From positions 124,001 to 188,000 of the forward strand of contig NZ_JAVJSE010000040.1 in the NCBI RefSeq assembly GCF_040219615.1: a stretch of DNA of 64,000 nt, given 5' to 3'. The position numbers and the translations under genes were made by a program. This document shows, piece by piece, positions 48,071 to 57,022 of the stretch. The notes beneath the pieces are model-generated. The model was not told where the DNA came from. It did no database searches and worked only from the letters and a program-made list of their open reading frames with translations. The stretch is from Thalassobaculum_A sp040219615 (GTDB lineage: Bacteria > Pseudomonadota > Alphaproteobacteria > Thalassobaculales > Thalassobaculaceae). How positions within the stretch are numbered: position 1 is the stretch's first letter; every line of letters starts with the position of its first letter.

Positions 48071-48610
48071 TCAGGCGACCGGGGCGTCCGGATCGTCGAG
48101 AACGCGCACGAACACCGGTACGTAGTCGTCGGCGTCGTCGATCCGCCCGAGGCCCGACCCCGACCTGCCCTCGAACACCTGGCAGCCGACATACTCGACG
48201 GTCTGGCCATCGCGCCCGAGGATCGGGCAGGTCAGGCGTTCCGTCGTGATCTCGGGTCTCCAGTCCGACCACCGGTAGGTACCGCGCGAATGCACCGGCT
48301 TCCTGAACCTTCCGGCCGACCGGTAGAGTTCGCGGATGTGCTCGGCATAGGCCTCGCGGGAGCCGTTGATCCGGTTCGGCAGGTCGGCCACGCAGGTGCC
48401 CGATATCTCCTTTCCGCGCACGTCGTGGGCCAGGGAGCCGACGAGCACGTAGAAGAAGTCGCCGAGAGCCTCGTCGAAGGTCATCAGGTTGACCTTCGGC
48501 AGCAGGCGACGCGGAATCGTCAGCGGATCGACCTGTACCCGCGACGGAAGTTCGCCGCTGCCGCGAATTCCGACCCAGTAGCGCAGAAACTCTGCGATCT
48601 CGTCGTGCAT
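48071..48610 (-). CDS. PAS_5-type protein, paralog 1
   Basis: The 179-residue protein matches the PAS_5 family (IAEFLRYWVGIRG, IPRRLLPKVNLMTF, YVLVGSLAHDVRGKEISGT, LTCPILGRDGQTVEYVGCQVF). This family is common in Rhodospirillales as short single-domain proteins of unknown role, possibly small-ligand or redox sensors. No output domain is attached. A second copy with about half its residues identical lies next to it at 48763 in the same direction, a tandem duplication. Confidence 0.8.
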   Translation of the reverse strand: MHDEIAEFLRYWVGIRGSGELPSRVQVDPLTIPRRLLPKVNLMTFDEALGDFFYVLVGSLAHDVRGKEISGTCVADLPNRINGSREAYAEHIRELYRSAGRFRKPVHSRGTYRWSDWRPEITTERLTCPILGRDGQTVEYVGCQVFEGRSGSGLGRIDDADDYVPVFVRVLDDPDAPVA

Positions 48611-48762
48611 GACGGCTCGTACACCTGGGGCCAGCAGATGCGGAAGCCTAGGCGATGCCGCGCATCGTCGCCAGCCTCCCGGCGAAAAGCCCGGCCCGCC
48701 GGGGCTGTCGCCGTAAGGTGCGAGGAATCGCGATCGGGGACGGCGCTTCACCGATCGCCGGA

Positions 48763-49305
48763 TCAGGTGATTTCGGTGTCCAGGTCCTCGATGACGCGGA
48801 CGAACTCCGAGACGTAGTCATCCGCGTCATTGAGCGGAACCGGTCTCGACGGCGCCGCGTGCTCGACGGACTGGAAGCCGGTGAACTCGATCGTCCGGCC
48901 GTCGCGTCCCAGGATCGGGCATACGATGCGTTCCGTGATCACGTCACGCTGGCCGGCGATCCAGCGATAGGCGCCGCGTGAATGCACCGGCCGGCGAAGT
49001 CGCCGGGCCATTCGGTAGTGGTCGCGGATGTACTCGGCATAGGCCTCGCGCGTGCCGCCCATCCGGTTGGGCAGGTCCGCGGCATATGTCCCGGACAGTT
49101 CCATGCCCCGGGCGATGTGGGCATAGGATCCGACCAGCGTGAAACAGACATCGTCCCGGTGGTCGTCGTACACCATCAGGAAGACGTTACTGAGCAGCCG
49201 CCGCGGGATCGCGAGAGGATCGATCCGATCCTTGGCCGGGAGGTCCGCACCGTCCCTGAGACCGTCCCAATAACGCAGGAATTCGGAAATCTGCTCGTGC
49301 ATCAT
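48763..49305 (-). CDS. PAS_5-type protein, paralog 2
   Basis: The 180-residue protein repeats the layout of its neighbour: ISEFLRYWDGLRDG, IPRRLLSNVFLMVYDD, GSYAHIARGMELSGTYAADLPNRM and IVCPILGRDGRTIEFTGF. A DADDY motif near the C-terminus is also shared. Adjacent ATGs at 49305 and 49302 both fit as starts. It is divergent from the methyltransferase gene at 49415. The function is unknown; the pair may form a homodimer or heterodimer. Confidence 0.8.
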   Translation of the reverse strand: MMHEQISEFLRYWDGLRDGADLPAKDRIDPLAIPRRLLSNVFLMVYDDHRDDVCFTLVGSYAHIARGMELSGTYAADLPNRMGGTREAYAEYIRDHYRMARRLRRPVHSRGAYRWIAGQRDVITERIVCPILGRDGRTIEFTGFQSVEHAAPSRPVPLNDADDYVSEFVRVIEDLDTEIT

Positions 49306-49414
49306 ACTTGGACAACCGTGGACAGGGCACGCTGTCTGCGCGGAAACCCTCGGATGCTACTTTACCGCCCCCGGTTTTCGCGCGCAGCGGCTTAATGAAC
49401 GGTAAAGGAACCCC

Positions 49415-50110
49415 GTGAGACGCGAAGACATCCCAGCCGGACCAGACCGCGACGGAGTAGTCCGGGAAGGATGCCCGGTCTGCAGAGCCATCGGGTCAAG
49501 GCCGTTCCAGCGTGTGGAGGGCCTGACCTACCGGCGTTGCCGGACCTGCGAGGCAAGCTTTCTGATCCCGTCCGAGTTGCCGTCCAGACCGGTCGAGCAC
49601 GCGCACTACCTGACCCACCGCAACGACCCGGACGACCCCGGATATCGCCGCTTCCTGGACAGGCTGGCCGGCCCGCTGCTCGACCGCCTGGCCCCGGGCT
49701 CGAGCGGACTGGACTACGGCTGCGGCCCCGGCCCGGCGCTGGCCGCGATGCTGCGGGAGTCCGGCCATCGGATGGCGCTGTACGACCCGTTCTTCGTGCC
49801 CGACCCGGCGATCCTGGAGGCCAGCTACGACTTCGTGACCTGCACGGAGGTGGCCGAGCACTTCCACCGGCCGGCCGAAGAGTTCGACCGGCTGGGCCGC
49901 CTGCTGCGGCCGGGCGGCCTGCTGGCGGTGATGACCAGCTTCCTGATCGACGATGCGGGCTTCGCCGACTGGCACTACCGGCGCGATCCGACCCATGTGG
50001 TGTTCTATCGCGAGGCCACCTTCCGGACGCTGTCGGCGCAGCGCGGCTGGCACTGCACGATCCCGGCGACGAATGTCGCCCTGATGCGAAAGTCCGGAAA
50101 CAACGAATGA
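49415..50110 (+). CDS. class I SAM-dependent methyltransferase with N-terminal zinc-ribbon
   Basis: The 231-residue protein begins with a probable zinc-ribbon (GCPVCRAIG ... RRCRTCEASF, about residues 19-48), followed by a methyltransferase domain with LDYGCGPGPALAAMLRE, DFVTCTEVAEHFHRP and LLRPGGLLAVMTS. The arrangement is that of methyltransferases of the Methyltransf_23 type. A GTG start at 49415 has AAAGGAA seven bases upstream. The acceptor is unknown. Confidence 0.85.
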   Translation: MRREDIPAGPDRDGVVREGCPVCRAIGSRPFQRVEGLTYRRCRTCEASFLIPSELPSRPVEHAHYLTHRNDPDDPGYRRFLDRLAGPLLDRLAPGSSGLDYGCGPGPALAAMLRESGHRMALYDPFFVPDPAILEASYDFVTCTEVAEHFHRPAEEFDRLGRLLRPGGLLAVMTSFLIDDAGFADWHYRRDPTHVVFYREATFRTLSAQRGWHCTIPATNVALMRKSGNNE

Positions 50111-50204
50111 TATAATGCACGCATTGTTTTTGGCATTGAGATCCGCTAGACCGGACGGCAGCGGCGGGACACCCCTGCCGCGAGCGGCTTCGCGGAGGTT
50201 CGGC

Positions 50205-51308
50205 ATGCGCAGGCAATTCACCATCGCGGTGTTCGAGGGCGACGGCATCGGCCCCGAGATCATGGCGCCGACGGTCGCCCTGCTGCGCGACCTCGCGCGC
50301 GACGCCGGCAGCTTCGCCCTCGACTTCCGTTCGGTCCCGGCCGGGGCCGGCCACTACCGCGACACCGGCGAATCGCTGCCGGCAGCCTCGATGGAGGCGG
50401 CGCGGGCGGCCGACGCCATCCTGCTGTCGGCCATGGGCCTGCCGGCGGTGCGCTATCCGGACGGCACCGAGATCTCGCCGCAGATCGAGCTGCGCATGCA
50501 ACTGGGGTTGTTCGCCGGGGTCCGGCCGGTGTTCGTGCAGCCGGGCCAGGACGTGCCGCTGAAGTCGCCGCGGGTGACCGACATCGACTTCGTGATCGTC
50601 CGGGAATCGACCGAAGGCCTGTTCGCCTCGCACGGCAAGGGCGTCGTCGAGGGCGACCGCGAGGCTCGCGAGACCCTGGTCATCACCCGCGCGGTGTCCG
50701 AGAAGCTGTTCGACTTCGCGTTCCGGCTGGCGCGGCGGCGCAAGGCGGCGGGCCGCGGCAAGGGCCTGGTGCACTGCGTCGACAAGGCCAACGTGTTCCA
50801 GGCCTTCGCGTTCTTCCGCCGGATCTTCCGCGAGCGCGCGGCCGCGTTCCCCGACATCCGGGCCGACGCCGCCTATGTCGACGCGACGGCGCTGGCCATG
50901 GTCCGCAACCCCTGGGATCTCGACGTGCTGGTGACCGAGAACATGTTCGGTGACATCCTGTCGGACCTCGGCGCCGGGCTGATGGGCAGCCTCGGCCTGG
51001 CACCGTCGGCGGACATCGGGGAGCACCATGCCGTCTTCCAGCCCTGCCACGGCAGCGCGCCGGACATCGCCGGCCGCGGCGTCGCCAACCCGATGGCGAT
51101 GATCCTGTCGGCCGCCATGATGCTGGACTGGCTCGGCGACCGGCACGGCAACGCCGAGATGGTCCGGCTCGGCGAGGCGCTGCACCGCGCCGTCGCCGAC
51201 GTGCTCGCCGACGGCCGGGTGCTGACCGCCGACCTCGGCGGCAGCGCCGGCACCGAAGCTGTGGCGGCGGCGGTCGCGACGGCGGTCCGGATCCCGGCCG
51301 CCGCATGA
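50205..51308 (+). CDS. isocitrate/isopropylmalate dehydrogenase family protein (tartrate dehydrogenase-like)
   Basis: The 367-residue enzyme has the beta-decarboxylating dehydrogenase signatures: VFEGDGIGPEIM, VRESTEGLFA, HCVDKANVFQ, NMFGDILSDLGAGLMGSLGLAPSADIG and CHGSAPDIAGRGVANP. Members oxidise isocitrate, isopropylmalate, tartrate or homologues with NAD. The operon context with an oxidoreductase and a GntR regulator points to a catabolic role rather than the leucine pathway. The start at 50205 with GGAGGT five bases upstream is better than ATG 50115. Its end overlaps the next gene by ATGA. Confidence 0.93.
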   Translation: MRRQFTIAVFEGDGIGPEIMAPTVALLRDLARDAGSFALDFRSVPAGAGHYRDTGESLPAASMEAARAADAILLSAMGLPAVRYPDGTEISPQIELRMQLGLFAGVRPVFVQPGQDVPLKSPRVTDIDFVIVRESTEGLFASHGKGVVEGDREARETLVITRAVSEKLFDFAFRLARRRKAAGRGKGLVHCVDKANVFQAFAFFRRIFRERAAAFPDIRADAAYVDATALAMVRNPWDLDVLVTENMFGDILSDLGAGLMGSLGLAPSADIGEHHAVFQPCHGSAPDIAGRGVANPMAMILSAAMMLDWLGDRHGNAEMVRLGEALHRAVADVLADGRVLTADLGGSAGTEAVAAAVATAVRIPAAA

Positions 51309-52357
51309 CCGCGAAGCTGAAGGTCGTCACCGTCGGCGCAGGCTACTTCGCCGGCTTTCACGTCGACGGCTGGCTGCGCAACCCGGACACCGACCTCGCC
51401 GGGCTGGCCGACCTGGACCGGGCCAAGGCGGAGCGGCTGCTGGCCGACCGGGCCGGTCGCGACCACTCGGTGCGGGTCGGGACCGATGCGGCGGCCCTGC
51501 TCGACGCGGTCCGGCCCGACATCGTCGACATCGCCGCCCCGCCGCCGGCGCATCTCGACCTGATCCGCCTGGCGCTCGCAACCGACGCCCGCGCGATCGT
51601 CTGCCAGAAGCCGTTCTGCACCTCGCTCGAGGAGGCCCGGGAGGCGGTCGCGCTGATCGAAGCCAGCGGCAGGCTGGTTGTGGTGCACGAGAACTTCCGG
51701 TTCCAGCCCTGGTACCGGGCGATCCGCGACGAGATCGCCGCCGGCCGGGTCGGCGAGTTGTACCAGGTGAGCTTCCGGATGCGACCCGGCGACGGCCAGG
51801 GACCGGATGCCTACCTGGCGCGCCAGCCCTATTTCCAGAAGATGCCGCGGTTCCTGATCCACGAGACCGCGGTGCACTGGATCGACACCTTCCGGTTCCT
51901 GATGGGCGAGCCGGAGTCGGTTTTCGCCGACCTGCGCCGGCTGAATCCGGCAATCGCCGGCGAGGATGCCGGCACCCTGCTGTTCCGCTACGCCGACGGC
52001 CGCCGGGCGCTGTTCGACGGCAACCGGCTGGTCGATCACGTTGCGGCCAACACCCGCTTCACCATGGGCGAATGCCTGGTCGAGGGCTCCGCCGGCTGCA
52101 TCGCGCTCGACGGCGACGGCACCCTGACCTTCCGCGCCAGGGGCAGCCGCGACTGGCAGCGGATCGCCGGCGACCATCCGACCGCCGGGTTCGGTGGCGA
52201 TTCCGTCTACGCGCTGCAGAAGCATGTCGGCGACCATCTGCTGCGCGCCACCCCGGTCGAGAACGACGCGGCCGGCTACCTGCGCAACATCGAGATCGAG
52301 TACGCGCTGTACGACTCCGCCGAGACCGGCCGGATCGTGGACGTCTCGCGACCATGA
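51305..52357 (+). CDS. Gfo/Idh/MocA-family oxidoreductase
   Basis: The 350-residue protein has the NAD-binding VVTVGAGYFAGFHVDGW at its N-terminus, DIVDIAAPPPAHLDLIRLAL, the family lysine-containing QKPFCTS, and a C-terminal domain with a likely catalytic histidine region (FLIHETAVHWIDTFRFLMG). It oxidises a sugar or cyclic polyol with NAD(P). It overlaps both neighbours by four bases, so the three genes are translated as a block. Confidence 0.93.
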   Translation: MTAKLKVVTVGAGYFAGFHVDGWLRNPDTDLAGLADLDRAKAERLLADRAGRDHSVRVGTDAAALLDAVRPDIVDIAAPPPAHLDLIRLALATDARAIVCQKPFCTSLEEAREAVALIEASGRLVVVHENFRFQPWYRAIRDEIAAGRVGELYQVSFRMRPGDGQGPDAYLARQPYFQKMPRFLIHETAVHWIDTFRFLMGEPESVFADLRRLNPAIAGEDAGTLLFRYADGRRALFDGNRLVDHVAANTRFTMGECLVEGSAGCIALDGDGTLTFRARGSRDWQRIAGDHPTAGFGGDSVYALQKHVGDHLLRATPVENDAAGYLRNIEIEYALYDSAETGRIVDVSRP

Positions 52358-53025
52358 CCGTGGCCCGGGCGCCATCCCAGACCCAGCGGGCGACCGCGCT
52401 GCTGCGCGAGATGATCGTCACGAACCGGCTGCCGGCCGGCTCGAACCACCTGGAGACCGAGCTGGCGGACCTGCTGGGGATGTCCCGCACGCCGGTCCGG
52501 GAGGCCGCGATCGCGCTGGAGGCCCAGGGGCTGGTCGAGGTGCGGCCGCGCCACGGCATCCGGGTCCTGCCGATCTCGCCGGCCGACATGGAGGAGATCT
52601 ACTCGATCCTCACCGAGTTGGAATCGCTGGCGGCATGGAACCTGGCGACGGCGCGGCCGGCGGCCGACCGACTGGACGGGCTTCAGCGGCTGATCGACGA
52701 GATGGACGCCGCCCTGGACGCCGGCGACCGCCACCGCTGGGCCGAGGCCGACGACGCGTTCCACGGCGAACTGGTGCGGCTGGCCGGGAACCGCAGGCTG
52801 GAGTCGGTGGTGGCAACCATGTCCGACCAGGTCCGCCGGGCCCGAATGGTCACCCTGTTCATGCGGCCGGAGCCACGCACCTCAAATGCCGACCACCGGC
52901 TGCTGGTGAAGGCGATCGCCGCCGGCGACGCCGACGCCGCCCGCGAGATCCACCGCTCCCACCGGATCGCTGCCAAGGACATGATGATCCGGCTGCTGGC
53001 CCGGCATGGCTTCGCCGCGGTGTGA
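52354..53025 (+). CDS. GntR-family (FadR subfamily) transcriptional regulator
   Basis: The 223-residue regulator has a winged helix-turn-helix (LREMIVTNRLPAGSNHLETELADLLGMSRTPVREAAIALEAQGL region) and an FCD-type effector domain with metal-binding histidines (DDAFHGELVRLAGN, HRLLVKAI, HRSHRIAAKDMM). It is the last gene of the operon and probably regulates that operon itself. The start at 52354 overlaps the preceding gene by ATGA. Confidence 0.92.
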   Translation: MTVARAPSQTQRATALLREMIVTNRLPAGSNHLETELADLLGMSRTPVREAAIALEAQGLVEVRPRHGIRVLPISPADMEEIYSILTELESLAAWNLATARPAADRLDGLQRLIDEMDAALDAGDRHRWAEADDAFHGELVRLAGNRRLESVVATMSDQVRRARMVTLFMRPEPRTSNADHRLLVKAIAAGDADAAREIHRSHRIAAKDMMIRLLARHGFAAV

Positions 53026-53044
53026 GGGCCGGGAGCCGCGGATG

Positions 53045-53398
53045 CTACGTCCCGTCGTGCGCCGCCCGGCTGTCGGCCGGCGCCTGCTCGCGGCGCTCGG
53101 TCATGCCGTAGTCGCGGATCACCGAGGCGACCCGCAGCCGATAGTCCTTGAAGACGCCGCCGCGGCCGGCCGCCTGGGTGGCGCGGTGACGCTCCTGGTT
53201 GCGCCACTCGGCCACCGCCTGCTCGTCGCGCCAGAACGACAGGGACAGCATCTTGTCGGGGTCGGTGATGCTCTGGAACCGCTCGACCGAGACGAAGCCG
53301 TCGATCTTCTGGAGCTCGTCGCGGAGCTTGGCGGCGTGGGCGAGATAGGCGTCGCGCCGGCCGTCGGCCGGCGTGACCTCGAAGATGACGGCGATCAT
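53045..53398 (-). CDS. antibiotic biosynthesis monooxygenase (ABM) domain protein
   Basis: The 117-residue protein has the ferredoxin-like ABM fold: AVIFEVTPADGRRDAYLAHAAKLRDEL, GFVSVERFQSITDPDKMLSLSFWRDEQAVAEWRN and HRATQAAGR. ABM enzymes are small cofactor-less oxygenases of quinol-like compounds or haem-degrading relatives; most members are untested. GGGAGGA lies seven bases upstream. It lies downstream of a NIPSNAP gene and an ArsR-type regulator on the same strand. Confidence 0.9.
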   Translation of the reverse strand: MIAVIFEVTPADGRRDAYLAHAAKLRDELQKIDGFVSVERFQSITDPDKMLSLSFWRDEQAVAEWRNQERHRATQAAGRGGVFKDYRLRVASVIRDYGMTERREQAPADSRAAHDGT

Positions 53399-53433
53399 CG
53401 CGGTGTCCTCCCGGTTGGCATCGACGGCCGCGT

Positions 53434-53748
53434 TCAGGCCGCCGGCTCGACTTTGCGCAGGAAGCTCCGCTCCTCGGCAAGGATGAACTGCCCGCGCTCG
53501 GCCATCTCGAAGTTGGCGCGGCCGGCGTCGTCGCTGCGCAGCCTTGCCCGGTAGGCCTCGTAGGACGCCAGGCTGTCGAACGAGATCAGCCCGAAGGCGA
53601 TGTCGTTGGTGCCTTCGTGCGGCATCCAGTAGCCCAGCAGCTCGCCGCCGCAGGCCGGGATGATGGTCAGCCAGTTCCGGGCGTAGGCCTCGAAGGCGGC
53701 GCGCTTGAACGGGTCGATCCGGTAGCGGATGAAGACGGTGACGGTCAT
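53434..53748 (-). CDS. NIPSNAP-family protein
   Basis: The 104-residue protein has the NIPSNAP ferredoxin-like fold: VFIRYRIDPFKRAAFEAYARNW, GELLGYWMPHEGTNDIAFGLISFDSLASYEAYR and FLRKVEPA. Bacterial members are of unknown function but often accompany small monooxygenases. A CAGGAG site lies six bases before the ATG. A longer open frame upstream to 54180 is antisense or overlapping noise. Likely operon with the ABM gene and the ArsR-type regulator. Confidence 0.87.
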   Translation of the reverse strand: MTVTVFIRYRIDPFKRAAFEAYARNWLTIIPACGGELLGYWMPHEGTNDIAFGLISFDSLASYEAYRARLRSDDAGRANFEMAERGQFILAEERSFLRKVEPAA

Positions 53749-53839
53749 GGCTGGCTCCTGGCGCCGGTGTGATTGACCGCGGTGGTCTCGCATGCCCGTT
53801 CCCCCCGATGCTTCGGCCGGCGCCGTAGCGAACCGCTTC

Positions 53840-54550
53840 TCAGTCGAGCCGCACCCCGAACGCGTCCCGCAACGCCAGCCGGCCCTTGGGAGTGACCGAG
53901 ACCGCGCGGGAACCCTCGACCCGGCGGATCCAGCCCCGCTCGAACGAGTGCGTGCAGATCGCCGCCCCGACCGCACCGGCCAGATGCGGCCGGCGCTCGC
54001 TCCAGTCCAGGCAGGGCCGGCAGAACACCCGGGTCGACCGCCGCCCGCCGCGGCCGGGCGAGCGGTCGAGGTCGACCCCCAGCGCCGCGAACAGCGCCAG
54101 GCCGCTGTCGGTGACTTCCCCGGCATCGCCGTCGATCTCGGCATGGCCGGCGTCCAGCAGCGCGTCGGCCAGGGCCACACCCAGCCGGCCGGCCAGATGG
54201 TCGTAGCAGGTCCGCGCCGCCCGCAGCGCCAGGTCGCGCGGCCCGGTCGAGAGATTCCGGCGCGGCGGCTCCAGGGTCGACGCCACTTGCGAGATACTCT
54301 CGATCATCTGGGCGATGGCCTGCGACGCCAGCCGGTGATAGCGGTGGCGGCCCTGCTTCTCGACCGCCAGCAGCCCAGCGGTGGTGAGGCGCGCCAGATG
54401 CCCGCTGGCGGTCTGCGGGGTGATCCCGGCGACCGACGCCAGCTCGGTCGCGGTCAGGGCGCGGCCGTCCATCAGGGTGTTCAGCATCGCCGCCCGCGCC
54501 GGGTCGCCCGCCAGGGCCGCGATCTCCGCGATCATCGCCGTGGACACCAT
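53840..54550 (-). CDS. ArsR-type winged-helix transcriptional regulator
   Basis: The 236-residue protein starts with an ArsR winged helix (IAALAGDPARAAMLNTLMDGRALTATELASVAGITPQTASGHLARLTTAGLL region) and has a longer C-terminal domain with CRPCLDWSERRPHLAG, found in regulators beside ABM and NIPSNAP genes. It probably represses the two downstream genes. GAGGAGGA lies about five bases before the ATG. It is divergent from the MFS gene at 54701. Confidence 0.9.
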   Translation of the reverse strand: MVSTAMIAEIAALAGDPARAAMLNTLMDGRALTATELASVAGITPQTASGHLARLTTAGLLAVEKQGRHRYHRLASQAIAQMIESISQVASTLEPPRRNLSTGPRDLALRAARTCYDHLAGRLGVALADALLDAGHAEIDGDAGEVTDSGLALFAALGVDLDRSPGRGGRRSTRVFCRPCLDWSERRPHLAGAVGAAICTHSFERGWIRRVEGSRAVSVTPKGRLALRDAFGVRLD

Positions 54551-54700
54551 CGCTCGTCCTCCTCATCGGCCGCGGTCGCGCCGGCCCGGCACCCCGACAA
54601 TGGCAGCCAGCCGGCGGCAATGCTTCGGCGCCGACCGTAGCATCGAAGCCGCCCGCGGCGCGAAACCTCCGGCATCGGGACACACGGATGGGAGGCGACG

Positions 54701-55966
54701 ATGGCGAGCAGCCGGACGTTCTACGGGTGGCGGGTGGTGTCGGCGGCCTTCGTGCTCGCCATGTTCGGCTGGGGCTTCGGGTTCTACGGACCGCCGGTGT
54801 TCCTGCACGCGGTGCAGCGCAGCCATGACTGGCCGCTCGCCGTCGTCTCGGGCGCGGTGACCGTGCACTTCCTGTTCGGCGCGCTGGTGGTCGCCAACCT
54901 GCCGCGGCTGTACCGCCGGCTCGGCGTCCCGGCGGTGACCATGGCCGGTGCGGCGGCGCTCGCCCTCGGCATGCTGGGCTGGGCGAGCGCGCAGACGCCC
55001 TGGCAGCTGTTCGCGGCGGCGCTGCTGAGCGGTTCCGGCTGGGTCGCCATGGGGGCGGCGGCGGTCAACGCGATCATAGCGCCCTGGTTCGTGCGGGCCC
55101 GGCCGGCGGCGCTGGCGACCGCCTACAACGGCGCCAGCGTCGGCGGCATCCTGTTCGCGCCCTTGCTGGCCGCGGGGATCGCCCGGTTCGGATTTCCGGC
55201 CACCGCCGCCCTGTTCGGGGCCGTGATGGTGATCGTGGTGTGCTGGCTCGCTCACCGGGTGTTCGCCCGCAGCCCGGAGGCGATGGGCCAGGCGCCCGAC
55301 GGCGACGCACCGGGCGCGCCGGCCCCGCCGGTAGTCGCCGGCGCGCGGCCGCTGCCCGGCCGGCAGGTCTGGCGCGACCGCGGTTTCCTGACCCTCGCCG
55401 CCGGCATGGCGCTCGGTCTGTTCGCCCAGGCCGGGCTGCTGGCGCATCTGTTCTCGCTGCTGGTGCCGACGCTCGGCGCCGAGACCGCCGGGCTGGCGAT
55501 GGGGCTGGCGACCGCGGCGGCGATCGGCGGCCGCACCCTGGTCGGCTGGCTGATGCCGGCCGGTGCCGACCGCCGGCTGGTGGCCTGTGCAAGCTACGGC
55601 GTGCAGATCGCCGGCTCGCTGGTGTTCGTGGCGGCGGCCGGCAGCAGCATCCCGCTGCTGCTGCTCGGGGTCGTGCTGTTCGGCGCCGGCATCGGCAACG
55701 CCACCTCGCTGCCGCCGTTGATCGCCCAGGTCGAGTTCGCGAAGGAGGACGTCGGCAGGGTCGTCGCCCTGGCGGTGGCGGTCGGGCAGGCGACCTACGC
55801 CTTCGCGCCGCTGGCGTTCGGCCTGGTGCGGACGGCGGTCACCGACGGCGCGGCCCCGCAGGTCTTCGTGGCGGCGGCAACGGTCCAGGCCCTGGCGATC
55901 GCGGCCTTCCTGCTGGGGCGGCCGTGCCGTACGCGGAGAGCATCGCCGGCCGGTATGCCGGGCTGA
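54701..55966 (+). CDS. MFS transporter
   Basis: The 421-residue protein has twelve hydrophobic segments and begins with FYGWRVVSAAFVLAMFGWGFGFYGPPVFL, a pattern found in MFS members of the oxalate/formate or monocarboxylate antiporter group. GGAGG lies about six bases before the ATG. It is divergent from the ArsR-type regulator, which may also control it. The substrate is unknown. Confidence 0.88.
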   Translation: MASSRTFYGWRVVSAAFVLAMFGWGFGFYGPPVFLHAVQRSHDWPLAVVSGAVTVHFLFGALVVANLPRLYRRLGVPAVTMAGAAALALGMLGWASAQTPWQLFAAALLSGSGWVAMGAAAVNAIIAPWFVRARPAALATAYNGASVGGILFAPLLAAGIARFGFPATAALFGAVMVIVVCWLAHRVFARSPEAMGQAPDGDAPGAPAPPVVAGARPLPGRQVWRDRGFLTLAAGMALGLFAQAGLLAHLFSLLVPTLGAETAGLAMGLATAAAIGGRTLVGWLMPAGADRRLVACASYGVQIAGSLVFVAAAGSSIPLLLLGVVLFGAGIGNATSLPPLIAQVEFAKEDVGRVVALAVAVGQATYAFAPLAFGLVRTAVTDGAAPQVFVAAATVQALAIAAFLLGRPCRTRRASPAGMPG

Positions 55967-56076
55967 TTGCCGGCCGTGCCGGCGCATTCACAATGTCTTC
56001 ACGACCTTCGGGTCGACTGTCCGGCATACTGTGTTGCCCGCCTATACCCCCGCCACGACCCGGACGAGACATTGCC

Positions 56077-56904
56077 ATGAGCCAACCGAGCCCCCTGCCG
56101 CTTCTCGGCGCGGCGATGCCGAGCGACGCGCTGCCGACCTACCGCGACTGGCTGGTCGACGGCCAGCGCGACCTGGAGCTGCAGGACTTCTTCAAGGCCG
56201 AGGTGCTGAACGGCGACTGGCGCCCGCTGGCCCGGCGGATCCGCGCGGAACTGCAGGGCCATAGCGGCCGGCTCGGCATCCACGGGCCGTTCTGGGGATT
56301 CAACATCGACACCCAGGACCCGGACGTCCGGGCGGTGGTGCAGAAGCGGATCGACCAGGGCCTCGACGTCTGCGAGGAGCTCGGCGCCGACCAGATGGTG
56401 GTGCACAGCCCGTACACGACATGGTCCTACCACAACCTCGACAACCAGGCCGGCGCCCGCGGGAAGCTGCAGGAGCGGGTGCACGCCTGCCTGGGCGAGG
56501 CGGTGGCCCGGGCCGAGCGCATCGGCGTCACCCTGGTGATCGAGAACATCGAGGATATCGACCCGCATGCCCGCGTGCGGCTGGCGCAGTCCTTCGGCAG
56601 CGAGCGGGTCCGGGTCTCGATCGACACCGGGCACGCCTACTACGCCCATGTCTCGACCGGCGCGCCGCCGGTCGACTACTACGTGGTGGCGGCCGGCAAC
56701 CTGCTGGAGCACGTCCACCTGCAGGACGCCGACGGCTATGCCGACCGGCACTGGGCGATCGGCGAGGGCTCGATCCTGTGGCCCGGCGTGTTCCGGGCGC
56801 TCGGCGAGCTGACCTCGAACCCGCGGCTGATCCTGGAGTTGCGCGACAACTCCCTGATCGGGCAGGCCGCCGAATACCTGGTGAAGGCCGGGCTGGCGCG
56901 CTGA
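56077..56904 (+). CDS. sugar phosphate isomerase/epimerase-type TIM barrel (AP endonuclease 2 family)
   Basis: The 275-residue protein has the xylose isomerase-like TIM-barrel signature: LGIHGPFWGFNIDTQDPDV, VVHSPYTTWSYHN, VIENIEDIDPHARVRLAQSF, VSIDTGHAYYAHV and EHVHLQDADGYADRHWAIGEG. Histidine, glutamate and aspartate positions fit metal binding. Family members isomerise or epimerise sugars. The ATG at 56077 starts the conserved region. The 111 bases upstream show no clear regulatory element. Confidence 0.87.
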   Translation: MSQPSPLPLLGAAMPSDALPTYRDWLVDGQRDLELQDFFKAEVLNGDWRPLARRIRAELQGHSGRLGIHGPFWGFNIDTQDPDVRAVVQKRIDQGLDVCEELGADQMVVHSPYTTWSYHNLDNQAGARGKLQERVHACLGEAVARAERIGVTLVIENIEDIDPHARVRLAQSFGSERVRVSIDTGHAYYAHVSTGAPPVDYYVVAAGNLLEHVHLQDADGYADRHWAIGEGSILWPGVFRALGELTSNPRLILELRDNSLIGQAAEYLVKAGLAR

Positions 56905-57022
56905 GGCGGCGGCCGCCGCCGGCTCGCCGGGCTTGGTCGACCGGACGGCGGCTGGCACACTGCGCTCTCGGAATATAGAGGCGGGAGACGGCTGTGCGGG
57001 GGTGCCACGGAGATCGGGTTGA

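Noticed and set aside
50111..50116. TATAAT after the methyltransferase gene as a promoter for the dehydrogenase operon
   Set aside because: A perfect -10 hexamer, but the -35 region (around 50088) has no match, so it was not listed as a promoter.
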